Shown piece after piece: positions 13,001 through 26,000 of a stretch of DNA of 64,000 bases. The stretch lies in contig NC_092367.1 of assembly GCF_030848805.1 (NCBI RefSeq), forward strand, positions 3,596,001 through 3,660,000. Direction: 5' to 3'. The stretch is from Temnothorax longispinosus (lineage: Eukaryota > Arthropoda > Insecta > Hymenoptera > Formicidae). The notes beneath the pieces were generated by a model. That model did not search any database and was not told the origin of the DNA. It was given only the letters and a program-made list of their open reading frames with translations. The position numbers and the translations under genes were made by a program. Each line of letters begins with the position of its first letter. Position 1 is the stretch's first letter.

Positions 13001-16000
13001 TGCAACAGCATTTTTGCATTCGAAAAAATATTCTTTGTACCGTGTATTCTTCTATGCGCATAAAAATCTGCTTTATATCATCTTGTCATACCAATTTTCA
13101 AAATATTAAACCAATCCCGTATTTGTACATTAATTATTATTAATTAAATATACATTTTATATAAATTTATTTAAAGAGATTTATACATATTTTAGTTATA
13201 TGATAGAGAGCTTTGATATACATATATCTGTTACATTAATCGTAGACCTGCAGCCCGATATATTTTTTTTAGATTTATCTTTCTGCTTCGACAATAGTGT
13301 GCATATATATATCTATTACATAGTACACATTTAAACGCGTGTTTCATTGTATATAATTGCCAACAAGCTCGAAATGCATTCGTGCGAATAACAAATCCGA
13401 CAGGCGAATCGATCATCCTCCCGTACCAGTTTCAACGTTATCCCGACTGTATCTTCGCCGATTCTCTGGCTTTTGCTCTATCGACGCGTATCTCGCACGG
13501 TGTTTAAATGTGATTTGAAATTTATACTTAATTCAATTCTCTTTATTACTATTCGAAGAATATAAAGTATATTTACTCGTTGATCGTTATCACGACTTTC
13601 AAGAAAAACTGCTTATCTTTTGACGAAAAGTCACCTTAAAACATATTATAACAAATTTACAGGCTGTATTCATATATGTATATTGTTTGTTGTTTACGTG
13701 AAGCGGTGGATTGACCCGCAACGTACACTCTAGAAATACACAAGAAACAATCTTATTAAGAACCGGTTATTGATTATGTAAAAAAAAGGAAAATTTATAA
13801 TCATCGAGTTAAAAAAAGAGAAATTAATTTAGCTTTTAACTTTATACAAAGATATTTGCTGCTTAACCTGTACGCAAAGAAACTTTTCTTTCGAAAACGC
13901 TAACCCTGTTCTATTATTACATTTTCCATTTATCAGTAGTACAGTCAGATATCTAATTTTTTTAGCGCATCAATTTTTTAAATTGGATTACCCTTTAATC
14001 AAACTAAAAGGTAACACACGTATATTTTTTGCATACGATGTGAAAATCCAAAAGGATTTATTCAGAAGATAAAAGCCACATTTTTTGCGTGGATAGCCGG
14101 ACATTTGGGGTTTTAAAAAAATTGTTTTTTTATATTACTGGATTTTTATTGTTATAAGAGCTAGCGTGTAAACCATTATCGAGTAAATGGAATTATCGCA
14201 CGCACAATTGATTTCTAACCATTATTATGCTATTGTCGAATTACCGAACAATTTGATCAGCGATTTTCGATAACAACAGCAACGATCGTATACTCGTTCT
14301 ATTGGGCGTTTCCTAATATTCAACATTCCGCCTCGCGCACGCTTGATGTTTAACCACCCAGGATTCACGCAGTTTTAATGAAAACAAAATACGCAATGCA
14401 CAGAATGCGAAAATATCGAATGCACGAAAAGCACATACCTATACTGTTGCGGTTATCGATCCAAGCGTATGTTAAAATTGTGGACATGTGTTTTTTTACC
14501 ATGCCATATTCCACGTCATACCAATCTTCTCCATCTTCGCCAATGCATCCACGAGCGTATGCAATGTTTTGGATGACCGCTTACCAAAATTGCTCTCCGT
14601 TATGCTCCGCTACCTATCGCATCCTCATCCCTTCCAGTGCTTCTCTTTTTTTTCTTTTTCTGTTTACTCCTGTTGATACTTGCCTTCTTTCCCTCTGGCA
14701 TCGTTACTCTATTTTTCATTTTTTCTGCTCAGAAATTTCAGAATCTGCATATTTTGCTCGTAAATAATTGAATATATCAATTTTTTTAGTAAAGAATTTT
14801 TTTATTTATTGACAGAAAAATCTCTGTTTTCCACAGAAGATAAAAATTTCTCGCAAATATTTTTGGATGCGAGATCTGGAGTTGAATTTTATTTTGTTAA
14901 GATTTTCAGTTGACCGATGTGCCATGGTTAGATGTCTGATGAATATAATTTTATTATTAGTATTATGCGCAAATTTTGAAAAATTATTTTATTGTTTGGC
15001 AGAAACGGATTGTAAATTAATGATTTTTGCATTCATCAGAGTGTTAACGTCCCGCGTGGGATGGATCCACGTTGACGGTTCAATTACTCGCGCATAGAGG
15101 CAGAGATTTTCCTTAAGTGATTAGAATATCCATTCTTCGCGCCATTGCCCTAAGCCGGTCCGTGACGGCTCTTAAATCCTCCTAGGATTTAGATAGCGCT
15201 CGCTCGGACGCGTCGTAACGTGCCGGATTTGCAGGGACGCGGATACCGTCGAGTCAAATTGCTCTCATTCTACTTGCTCGCGCGTAATAGGCTGTATAAC
15301 GCGATTAATATCGCTCATAAAAGCGCTTGTCGAGAGAGAGCGGTCTGAAGAGATTACACACGCCAGCGCCGTAACGCGCGCTCGGCTACTTGATCTTTGT
15401 ATGTTGGACACACACGCGGCGACTATACATTACTTAATCATTATGCAGTAAACTTATTTCGCGCAATAGCATGGATATTAACTCTCTCAAAAGAATGAAA
15501 AGTATAGTACCCAGCGGAACAAAGTAGTGATGAAACAATGTACTTTTGCGTTAACGATTTACACGGATTTTCCAGTAGCAGTCCTCGTTCTGGCTCGCGA
15601 AGGTCATCATAAATGCAGTTAACGTTATCGTGAACATTATTTTACGTGTTTGCGTCGACTTCTTTCTTTTTTTTTCATACAGCGCGAAACAGTTTTCTTC
15701 AAGATTCAGGCTCGCGTCGGATCACAGATCGGAATCACAGCGATTTTTCTCTAGATAAAGAGTGTTGTTTGTACGCTCATATTTATGATCTTCGCGCTCG
15801 CTTTGCAATGCTAATGGCAGCCGGCTGGCATTTAGTTAGATAACATTTGGAGGCGCGCCAGGCGTAAACCGGGGCTTCCCCGACGCGCGGTCACTTGCCG
15901 CTATTAACAATACCCCAGCGCGTACAATAGTCGATATTCAATTTCAGGACATTCGTGCGCGCGTGCACGAACGACACCGACGTCAAAATTCTGCAGCGCG

Positions 16001-19000
16001 TATCAGATTCTACGGCGAATGCAGCAGTACGCGCGGTAAAACGTGCCCTTTTACGAGACATTTTTCAATGGATTTTTTTCTGTTGACTCTGCGACACCCG
16101 ATTAACGCCGTTGCCGTACTTTACGACATTCCTGATAGCTGAAACGAGGTAATACGCTTCCACGGCGTACAAACAGAACGATCTAATACGTTATCTCTTG
16201 AAAAGCATGGCGCTTGACAATGGCGCTTTTCGAGGAAAAAGTTGTAACATAATCGGGACTGTGTTTTTAATAAAATAGTACGCGTCATGTATTTTATTAT
16301 TATAAACGATATTTAATTTTCTAATTAACTAATGTTAATGAAAAACCAGTTAATTTTATCACAACTATGTCAGTAATTGTAGTCGATAACTGCAAGTTTG
16401 CATTTTTTTTCAAATAAATAACTTTACTAATTGCGAGATGCGCGTGTGAAGGATTCCACCGGGCGGTTTTTGTTCCTAGTTTACAAACGTTCCCGCGAGT
16501 GACGTTATCGAGGATTCGTTCTTCCGAATGTATACGGCCGTACCTTGGCAGCGAGGAATGTCCCAAGGCGAAGCTCGAAATTGCCGCGCCGGTATAACCG
16601 AGTTAGTTTCTGTTCCCTAATAGGGCATTTCAGCATTCTGCTAAATCCTTGCTGGAACGACATTATGCTTCCGGCCAAGTGGCTTAATTGAACCGAACGA
16701 GAAATAATTGCCGTGGCAAAGCCGCGCGCGAGATATGGTGTCGCGCGAATGGGAAATGCACCTCTAACCGGAGCGCTCCCATCGGCAATAATCTTCTAAA
16801 TTCCGTGAAAATACGGGCGTATTATCGCAGAAAGAGACGTCTAAACGACTCGGGAATCGCCACCGCAAAATAAAAAAAAATTCCGATACCGGATAATGTT
16901 ATAAAATTAATATTAATATTAATATCGTCTAATAATTCAACACGATTAAAGTAAGTATCTAATAATTATTAATTTGCGATGTATCATCATCTACCATCAG
17001 CTATTACAATATCGACATCCCGCCAATCAACGTCCTGTCTAGACGTTAATTGCTCTGCCAATGCAATTGACAGTGCGGTAATTTCTCACTGCAGATCACA
17101 TTCGCGAGACTGACATTCGCCAATAACACAGTTTCTCGCCCGGCGCACAAGCACCGTTGTTTACCGCGGCATAATTGGGGATGTAATTAAGGTATTTGCT
17201 TTAGGGCAAGCGAGCGCGAAGAGTCGTACGGCAAAGCGCGGTAGTAGTAAACGAGCTTCCCTGTTTTTTATCACGACCGGAAACACAACGAGACACCACC
17301 GTGAAGTAGGAGTCTCGCCGAGGGAAGGAAAGCGCTTGATTAATCGCGGGAGCACAGGGAGACTGAAAGCACGAAGACAAGATTACACCGTGGCGAGGAC
17401 CCGCTGACTTTTCCCCTAATTAAACGTTCGTAGATAAGCCGCGCGCTCGCTCTTGCAGTTTATACGCTCGGCATAAACGCGCGAGACCGCTGCCCGTTGC
17501 GCGAGGAGCGAAAATGTGTTCCGGAACATATATTCGGGAAGAACGGGAGGAAGGGACATTGTTGTTAAATAATTTATTGCACGATTTAAATGCGCGCGTC
17601 CTGCTAGACACATGCAGCCATTAACTTCTCGACCGTGCCCCGTCCGTGCCACGGGCTGAAGGCGAATCGGTGCCTAATATCGCGTGACTAATGTCTAAAC
17701 TATAATGACGTACCGCGTATATGCGTCTATATATAGTTGCCTTACAACCTGTTGAATACGGAATTGCTTGCGTCAAAATTTATGACAGGGTAGAAATGCG
17801 TGATAAATTACCTAATCTACTTTGGGGGACTATGAAGTAGTCAAAGCTCAAATTCACCTTTCGTATAATTAAATGCGCTGGCTTTAATTAAATTACACGA
17901 GTGAAGATTACACGCGGGTCTTCGTAATATTACAAAATCTAATATCAACTTCAAAATATCACACCGCGTATCATCTCTGGCGACATATGCAGCGCAGACT
18001 TATTCCTTTCTCGGAAAAAAAGGCGTGATTAAGGCTGCCGCGGTAATTAGGTGTTCACGTTCGGGCGGTTTACCGCTTAATTTAGCCGCGGTCTCTTTCG
18101 TACGTACCGTAATACTTTTTAAAGGTCGTTTACGGCCTTACAGCGTCCCAACGGCCATTCCTGTCAGGAACACTGGAAGTTGTCCTCCGTTGTTTCACGA
18201 CTTGGTCCAAGTTCGTAGCTTTAACTGGGGCAGGGACGGGTCCATTAATTTACGGCCGTACTTTGTTATCCCTAGTTCCATTTTCAATTCCGTAAGAACC
18301 GCTCCGCGCTCGGCGCTGGAATAAGCCGACACCGAACGACATTTTAATTAATCCATCTTCGTTCGCAGAAAAGATTATAAACCGTTAAACGGTGATTTTA
18401 TATTAATGAAAACTGAAAGCAGAATTAATAAAAGAGAAGTGCAATTGACTGCTTGCGTTTGACTGCTAATAAACTTATACTGTTCACGCCTTGACGGACA
18501 AGAGACGTATGTATTCGAATAGAATAGTTATTGGGCAGAGATTGAAAACTATGAATATAAAAACTCGTAACTGAACTAAAGCCCGCGTAATATTTCACTC
18601 CTTGTCAAAACCGATATATGAAACTGAATTTATTTTTTGTATTGAGGCTCTCTCTTTCTTTTCCTCTTAAATCGATATTTATGTATGCGATCGCCGTGAA
18701 ACATCGTTTCCACAATTAAAAATTGCTCAATTTTGATAGCTTGTATAGTTTCTATTATATTCCTAACATCATCAATATGTGAAAATATCTTTCTACAATA
18801 CCCTCAGTCATTATTATCAATATATACGACTGCGGTAGAAAGAGCTATTTTATATTTATCTGTTTGTAAATGCCACGAAAAAGTCTCGACTTTTCGATTA
18901 CGTAACAAAGGAATTCACCTTTGCGGATGAAACGATCAACTTTCCATTTTTGTTCGTTTCTGTAGGCTTTCACTCAATTTTATACGAGTCAAGTCCGATT

Positions 19001-20040
19001 GGTTCCTACCTTGTCTGATGCGAAGCGATTCTATCGTGTCTGCTATCCCATCGATCTTATTTAATTTTCAAATGGATCTGCCGAGAATCTTAAATCGCTC
19101 AAGGAGATTGAAAGTAATCCTTACAAGATCAACGCGCGCGTTTGTAACTCTCTCGAACTGCTTCATTCTCGAGTTAGGTATCTGAATGATTTGAATTCGA
19201 GAAATCGAGTATTTTAAAAGTGTCGGAAGAGATTCTCGTCGCAGCAATTATTTTCGGGTGCGATGTACCCGCATTCGGCATCACAAACGACAGCTAATTC
19301 TCGATTTCTAAAGTAACGTGAATTTCTATTATCAGAATTTTGGCTTTATTTGATTGCACTCGATATAACGGCGCCGAAAATTATTCGATAAATTGCGAAT
19401 TTTCCGGAGAGCGCAATCCACAATCGTATATCCAAGGTATTACGGCCGTATCAAAATTCGAGCGACGAGTATACGAGAATCATATCGTGTGTACATACCG
19501 AATAATTTGTTCCGAATGTTTCGTCACACGGAATATAATCGTGATAAAAATTTTTAAAAACGTACCGAGAACGAAGAGCCATAATTATCGGCACAATTTC
19601 CAATATCATCCATTTATATTTTATCGAATATATATTAATCAGACACGATAGTCAAATTAAATTATATATATTAAAATCGTCTGATTAATATATAAATGAA
19701 TAATATATCATCATACACACATAGCACAAGGTATATGTGTAATGTTCTTTATTATTAAATAAATTATTTTAAAAAATAAAATTATACTTCTATCGAAAAT
19801 ACGGTGACATAATATTAACATATATAAATAAAAATTCATAGTTCTATAAATATCTTTTTAACATAATAATGTCTCATAGCATAAAACATGTAAAGCGAGA
19901 TATTTCCAATTTTGTACCATTTCTTTAATTTTTCCTGATTTTGCGAGGTTGCGTACATTTTAGCGAGGCTTTCATCTAGTAGCTTTTCGCAACTGTAAAT
20001 ATGCACTTCATCTGCAAAACGAAGTTTCGCGAGAGAGAGA

Positions 20041-20078
<38 letters not shown>

Positions 20079-23000
20079 ACACTATCTCGTCACGTACATG
20101 ATTGAAGTATAAGTGTTTAAATTTAGCGATACGGTGACTTCCTTCGCTCCGCGCCGGAGAAACTTCAACTTTTCTTGCTAGATATGAATACCTGCTTACC
20201 TGCTACTTTCTGTGTATCTTCGTGCAATCTTCATCTCTTTTTCCGAGATAAATATTCCCTTTCATTTCGCGTACAAACACAAAAGCAAATAACGTCATTT
20301 ATAAACGTCATTAAATTTTCATACTATTAAGAATGTTCTATCTATGCACACACGCTTTGTATTATCACGTATATGATATTCTGTTCTTTCACCTTTGGGC
20401 AGAAAGAAAAAAGAAAAATTCTCTTGCGCGAGAGAGAAATAAACGACTTTCTGGCAGGATCGTGACTTTTTTACGGTACCGAGAGAGCTCAACCTGTCGG
20501 CGTGACATTGGCGAGGAAAAGTGTTAAATCATATATATATATATAGGGTGTTTAGTAACTGCCGATCCAACGAAGTTCGCTGTTCTTTTCCATGCTCTTC
20601 TCTTCATTTCTTTTACTCGCTACTTCTTATTCTCCTTGCGATTTACGAGAGTGAACTTTCTTGCCAAAACTTTATTTTTGGAACGCAAGAATTTAATCCA
20701 TTTTCATTACGGAAGTAAATGCATAAATCAAGCAAAGTTAAGTATAGTATCGACAATTAGAGTTACATATATGCGCGTAAACGTAAAGTGACCGCGGTTA
20801 CTGATTGCTGCGAAAATGTACCGTGCAGCGTTTCCGCTCGTTCGGCAATAACTTGGTTGTATAGCGTAAGTTCACCCGTGAATAATTTACTAATGGGATT
20901 GTTTTATCCATTCGTGCGAATCTACAACTATTGCTCAACGAATCGCAACATTATACAAATAAACGAATCTTGATATATACAAAGATAAAATACAATAATT
21001 AATTACCCTTACAAAGTTTCATTAATTAAAGGTCAAACGGCTTGCGCGTATCTTAAAAGGAACCGTAAACGCATCTTATTGTTACACAGAGAAAAAAATG
21101 ATGTTGTATCAACAGCATTAGTCTAATTGGAAATAATCTTGTTAATTCAATAACAATATTAGTGAAACAGTTATACTTATTTTATTAAAAGAAATACTTA
21201 TTTTATTACAATAAAGCATGACGTATTGAATTAACAAGATTATTTCCAATTAGACTAATGGTGTTGATACAACATCATTTTTTCCTCCGTTTAGTACAAT
21301 TTATTACTGTCATCCGTAATAGAATTTCAAAGGTGTAAAATATATCAAATTTCTTTCGCTGCGTCCTGATTTCACTGAATAGTATTTCTGCTTTTGCTGC
21401 GTGATACGAGATCTGTTTGCCGGTCGCGCCATCACGTGCTCTATATATGAGGCCAAAATGTGCCACGAGATTCGTGCCGGCGCGACGCGTTTCGCTTTTA
21501 AGACGACTTCTCATATTCCGCTCGCGTGGCCAGGATATACGCGACACGACGCGGGACTCGCGAGGAGGACACACAATGATAAAAATCGTCGTTGCCGTCG
21601 TCGTCGTCGCGCCACGTCCGTCCATGAAAAGGGATTTTCTCGCGGACAAAAGGAGTGTCCTCCGTAATAACAATTTACAATTATCCCGATGCTACGGCGA
21701 GCGACCGTCGCGTCGCGTCGCGTCGTCGCCGTTACTCCGCGACGTTTTCTCGTGCCGCGCGGAAGAGAGGCACTCTCGGATTTGAGTCACGCCCGACAAT
21801 CCGTGGTAACTTCCGCTTTGGCTTTAATTAGACCCGCCGCGAAAACGAAACTGTGCCCGGCAGTTGCTATAGGGATATCGCGTTGAATTTATCGATCGTT
21901 TATTTCGGCCGCACTCGCACCTGAATTTTGATCGGCGTAATAAAGAGAATTGAAGCTGTCAGGCTGCGAGAATTTTTATGGTATACCGCTGTTTTATTGG
22001 AATGGCAAGAAGTTACAGGAGCATATATGCGGACAGATGTGACATTGTTTATTTTATTAAATTGTCATAAGGCACGTTTAAATGCGCGTGAAGCGGTATT
22101 TAGCTGTCGCGGTTTGCGAACTGTCATAACATTTTACATTTACATTCATTTATGCAATAGCATAATTTACATGTTATGAATATTTTATGAGGACACCGGT
22201 GTAATATATTTAAAACATGCGATGTTGCTAATTTAGTACAATGTCGCTTTTCATACGTTAATTTCACACTTTATGGTTACGCGCTGACGAAAAATCTGGT
22301 GGACAGTCAACTCAGCTGCATTCGCGAAAAATATAAAACTAATGTAAAAGAATGTAGCCATAAATATGATGCGATTGTATATGTATATAGGTTGCTTTGG
22401 TGTTGGAGTATGCATCGCGTAACTTTCAAGTCGACTAACGAAAGAACCACAACTCTCTTAATATTATAGAAAGGACCACATTAATAGTTTTACTTTAAGA
22501 GAAACCGAAGATATAAATAGTATATATTATAATATTTCTTGCCTTTCTGTTTAAAAAAAAGAACGTGGAATTATTGCGTGGCAGTCGGAATCATGAATTC
22601 TCTCTTGGCGAAAGTTGCTGCTTAACGAGGTAATCAAACTTTAGGTTCGCGTTTACCTTGCTCCCACCTCATTTTCCGTTTCTATGCATTCTATTCTTGC
22701 ATTATTCCGCAAAAACGAAACGCTATCGAGGAAATTTCCACTCTCGTATTTTCGTTTTTGCATATTTATTCAAATACGCAATATTCAAAAGCCCATGTTT
22801 TTGTTACACTTCGATTTAGTGTTACGAAATAATGTATACATACATGTATTTTTGCTTCGTCGTTTTGCTGCGATTTTACTCACGAATCGCGAAAAAGCAA
22901 ATCGAAGATTAGAAAAAGGCGGAGGACGATTTCTACGACCGCAAGAATAAGCTGAAAATTTCTTTTATCTGGCATTGTTTGCTTTCTGAGTTTTATTGTG

Positions 23001-26000
23001 AGATGTGCATCCTGCATATATTGAGTATAGGTAATCCCAAGAACATCAAGAAAATATGTACCTAGTTCAGTTTTTTATGTTGAAAAAATATATCATATAA
23101 CCAAAATATATCAGGAATCTTTATTAAATCGACGCAATTAATTGGCGAGTAACAATAACGCTTAATCACGACGTTTCGACCCGGGGGTTTTGGGTCCTTC
23201 TCAAGTGTCTTGTAACAAAAAATTTGGTAACGCCGGAATTAGTTAGAATTCTAACAAAAATATAACGGAAACAATTAAATGTCTTACCTATAAACTGGCA
23301 TGGAACCATAGCTTTCGCGTGAACATCAAAATATATCATATGACAAAAACTGTATTGTATTTCTTGCGACACAAACTGCGTTAAACTATATGCATATATT
23401 TTTATATACACAGTCGTTTTTCCATTTTTTCTTTTTACGGTAAAAGCTCTTATATTTTAATTTAATGTTTTGCGGTTTAGCAAACGTATCGGTTATTTTG
23501 CACGTACAGGAAAAATAAAAATATTACAGTTATGAAATTTTAGTTTGTTGTTATAAAAAGTTATAATTTTCTCGGATAGCAAAAAGTCATTCCACAGAAG
23601 AGTATGAGAGTAATTAAAATATAATATCATAATAAATACTTGAATTCTAAGCTGCAATTTTAATTAAACGTTAGAGAGAAGGCGTTTACATATAAACTAC
23701 ATATGTATAAATATGTGTATAAATATATCAGCATTTAATATGTGAAATATTATAAAAAATTGCCCAATTTTTTACATCCAATTTGTTTAATCCTCCAGTA
23801 AACATTAATCTTTTTTATTTCGAAGATTAATGGCCAATTTCTTCACCGTCGGATAACTCTATCCTTCGGTTAACCTCACTCTTCATTTTTTTTCTAAGGG
23901 GGCAGTTAGAAAGAGATGAAGAGTGAGGTTAACCGAAGGATAGAGTTATCCAACGATGAAGAAATTGGCCCTAAGTGATTTTTCTTTGACGATAGTTACT
24001 ATGTACTTGCATTCACTTCAGGCTTTGTCTCGAAACAAGAGAGAAGTCGGAAATGTTAAAAATTCTTTCAAATGATATTGCCGATTGTATGAAAGATGTG
24101 CTCGACTTCGACGATCTTCTTCGTTCCGAAGAAGTTTATGCGTTCCGTGATCTCCGCCAGAACTATACGTATCCATCTGCCTCGTCTCTTTTCCTCGCTA
24201 ATATCCCGTCACTCTCTTAATATCGCTCAATCGTCGATAGCCCCGTAGATTTCCCAGGCATCTTACCGGAAGCCGGTGAATATGACCTGCCCGAATAGCG
24301 TACGAATGGCGTAAGATCTTTGGAAAAGGAGGCTTTAACGACTTTACGAGATTCACGCGCACGTAAGCGGTAACGACTTTCTAAGTGCGAAAATTTTTAA
24401 GGCAACCGGGAAAATTTCTAAGCCGGTAACACGGCCAATAGCCGTTAGTCAAACTACCACCCGAGTTTTGTCTTCGCGCCGGAAGACACTGCTGCTGCGC
24501 TCCGAGATTGAGAGATTTACGCCGACGATGCACATCCGTCTTGCATCGCATTTTAATGTAGTTCGCAGTTTATGTGGAGCACGTAAGAAAATCTTCTTCC
24601 CGTCTGAGTTAACCTGCCATTATAATAGCACAACGCTTTATTTCAGACACCTTATCTCGCAATATTAGCATAAATTTACAATTCTATCTTGTCTTCAAAA
24701 AGATGTCCTTTTGAGTGTGTGTTTTTGACCGAAACAATCTTTTTTTAATTTCGGCCGAAACCCGAAACGAATATTCGGTTATGTCTCAATTTCGGCTGAA
24801 ACCAAAATCGAAAACCGAGACGTTCATGGGAATCCTAAAAAGCTCATATGTATATATACGCGCGCACATATATAGCTTTTTTTTTATACGGTAAAAAAAC
24901 ATGTTATATTTGAGTGGATTTCTATTCGTGTAGAAATTTTCGTGTTAAATTTTTAACATATACACTGGTGTTAATGTGACATTGTCATTGTGATGTTATT
25001 TTGACTTTTATTACAATTCCATTACTACAATAATCTGTAATATTCTATATATTATCCATAGTATCTACCGCAATCATATAATTTTAATAATAACAAAATT
25101 TCTAAACATAAAATAAACAGTTTCGGCTATGTCGCTGAAACTCCTGTTCAATTGTGGCCGAAACCGAAACCTCAACTCCGAAACTTTGATTTTTGGCTGA
25201 AACTGAAACCGAATTTTCGGTCAAAACTCTACTGACATTGCTACATTTAAACTTTAAATTACTTAAATCGAATTTCGTTTATCAGTACAATGGGACTAGG
25301 GAAATAGATGAGAACAATTGGAACACTCTCATTGGAGCATTGCTCCAATGAGAGTGTTCCATATACATGTTCAACAAACTGCCTGTTATTTCAAGTTCAA
25401 TCTACTGAATATGCCGTCGCGCCAAACGCGCGGAATAAAATTGACGAATTCATACATGCAACATAGAGAGCACTCTCACGAACGCGAATCCGCAACGATT
25501 TTTGTTGCAGGTCGAGATGAAAGGAATCTCCGGACCTATTGAATTTAAAGAAGGCCGCAGAATTCAGTTTAAATTGGATCTGCTGAAACTGAAACAGCAC
25601 TCGCTCGTCAAGGTACGTCGTGACCTTACCGTAAGCAAAACAGGAAGCGTGTGTTGGAAGAACGACGCGAATATCAAAATGGCTATATAACATTATATGC
25701 GAAACTAGGTCGGCGAATGGCGTCCCGGCGCCGGCGTCAACGTCACAGACACCGCAGCCTTTTTCGAGCCCAGCATTGGGAATGTAACTCTGATTGTGAT
25801 CACTATACTGGTGAGTTATGCCGAGTCGGCCGTCAAATGTGCACTTTGTCGCGCAATAACTTTACCGTTATTCGTTTCTCATGTTAAAACGGCAAGGAAG
25901 TTAATATCTTAAGGGAGACTTTTTATGTCTTTACGTAAATCTACACGCACGTTTCATTGCAAGATTATGCGACATTTGGACACGCAGCTATAAGGAAATA

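Larger units (their letters stand above)
8368..25510. other. Remainder of the giant receptor intron
   Basis: No further exon of the receptor or of any recognisable gene was found. About 10150-12600 is very AT-rich. About 15100-18360 is GC- and CpG-richer, with no recognisable coding exon, and could hold regulatory sequence. MITE-like elements at 19628-19694, 21093-21283, 23832-23970 and 24721-25228, a (GA)n run and a 43 bp palindrome are entered separately. The unidentified upstream exons of the nested minus-strand gene could also be here. Confidence 0.6.
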
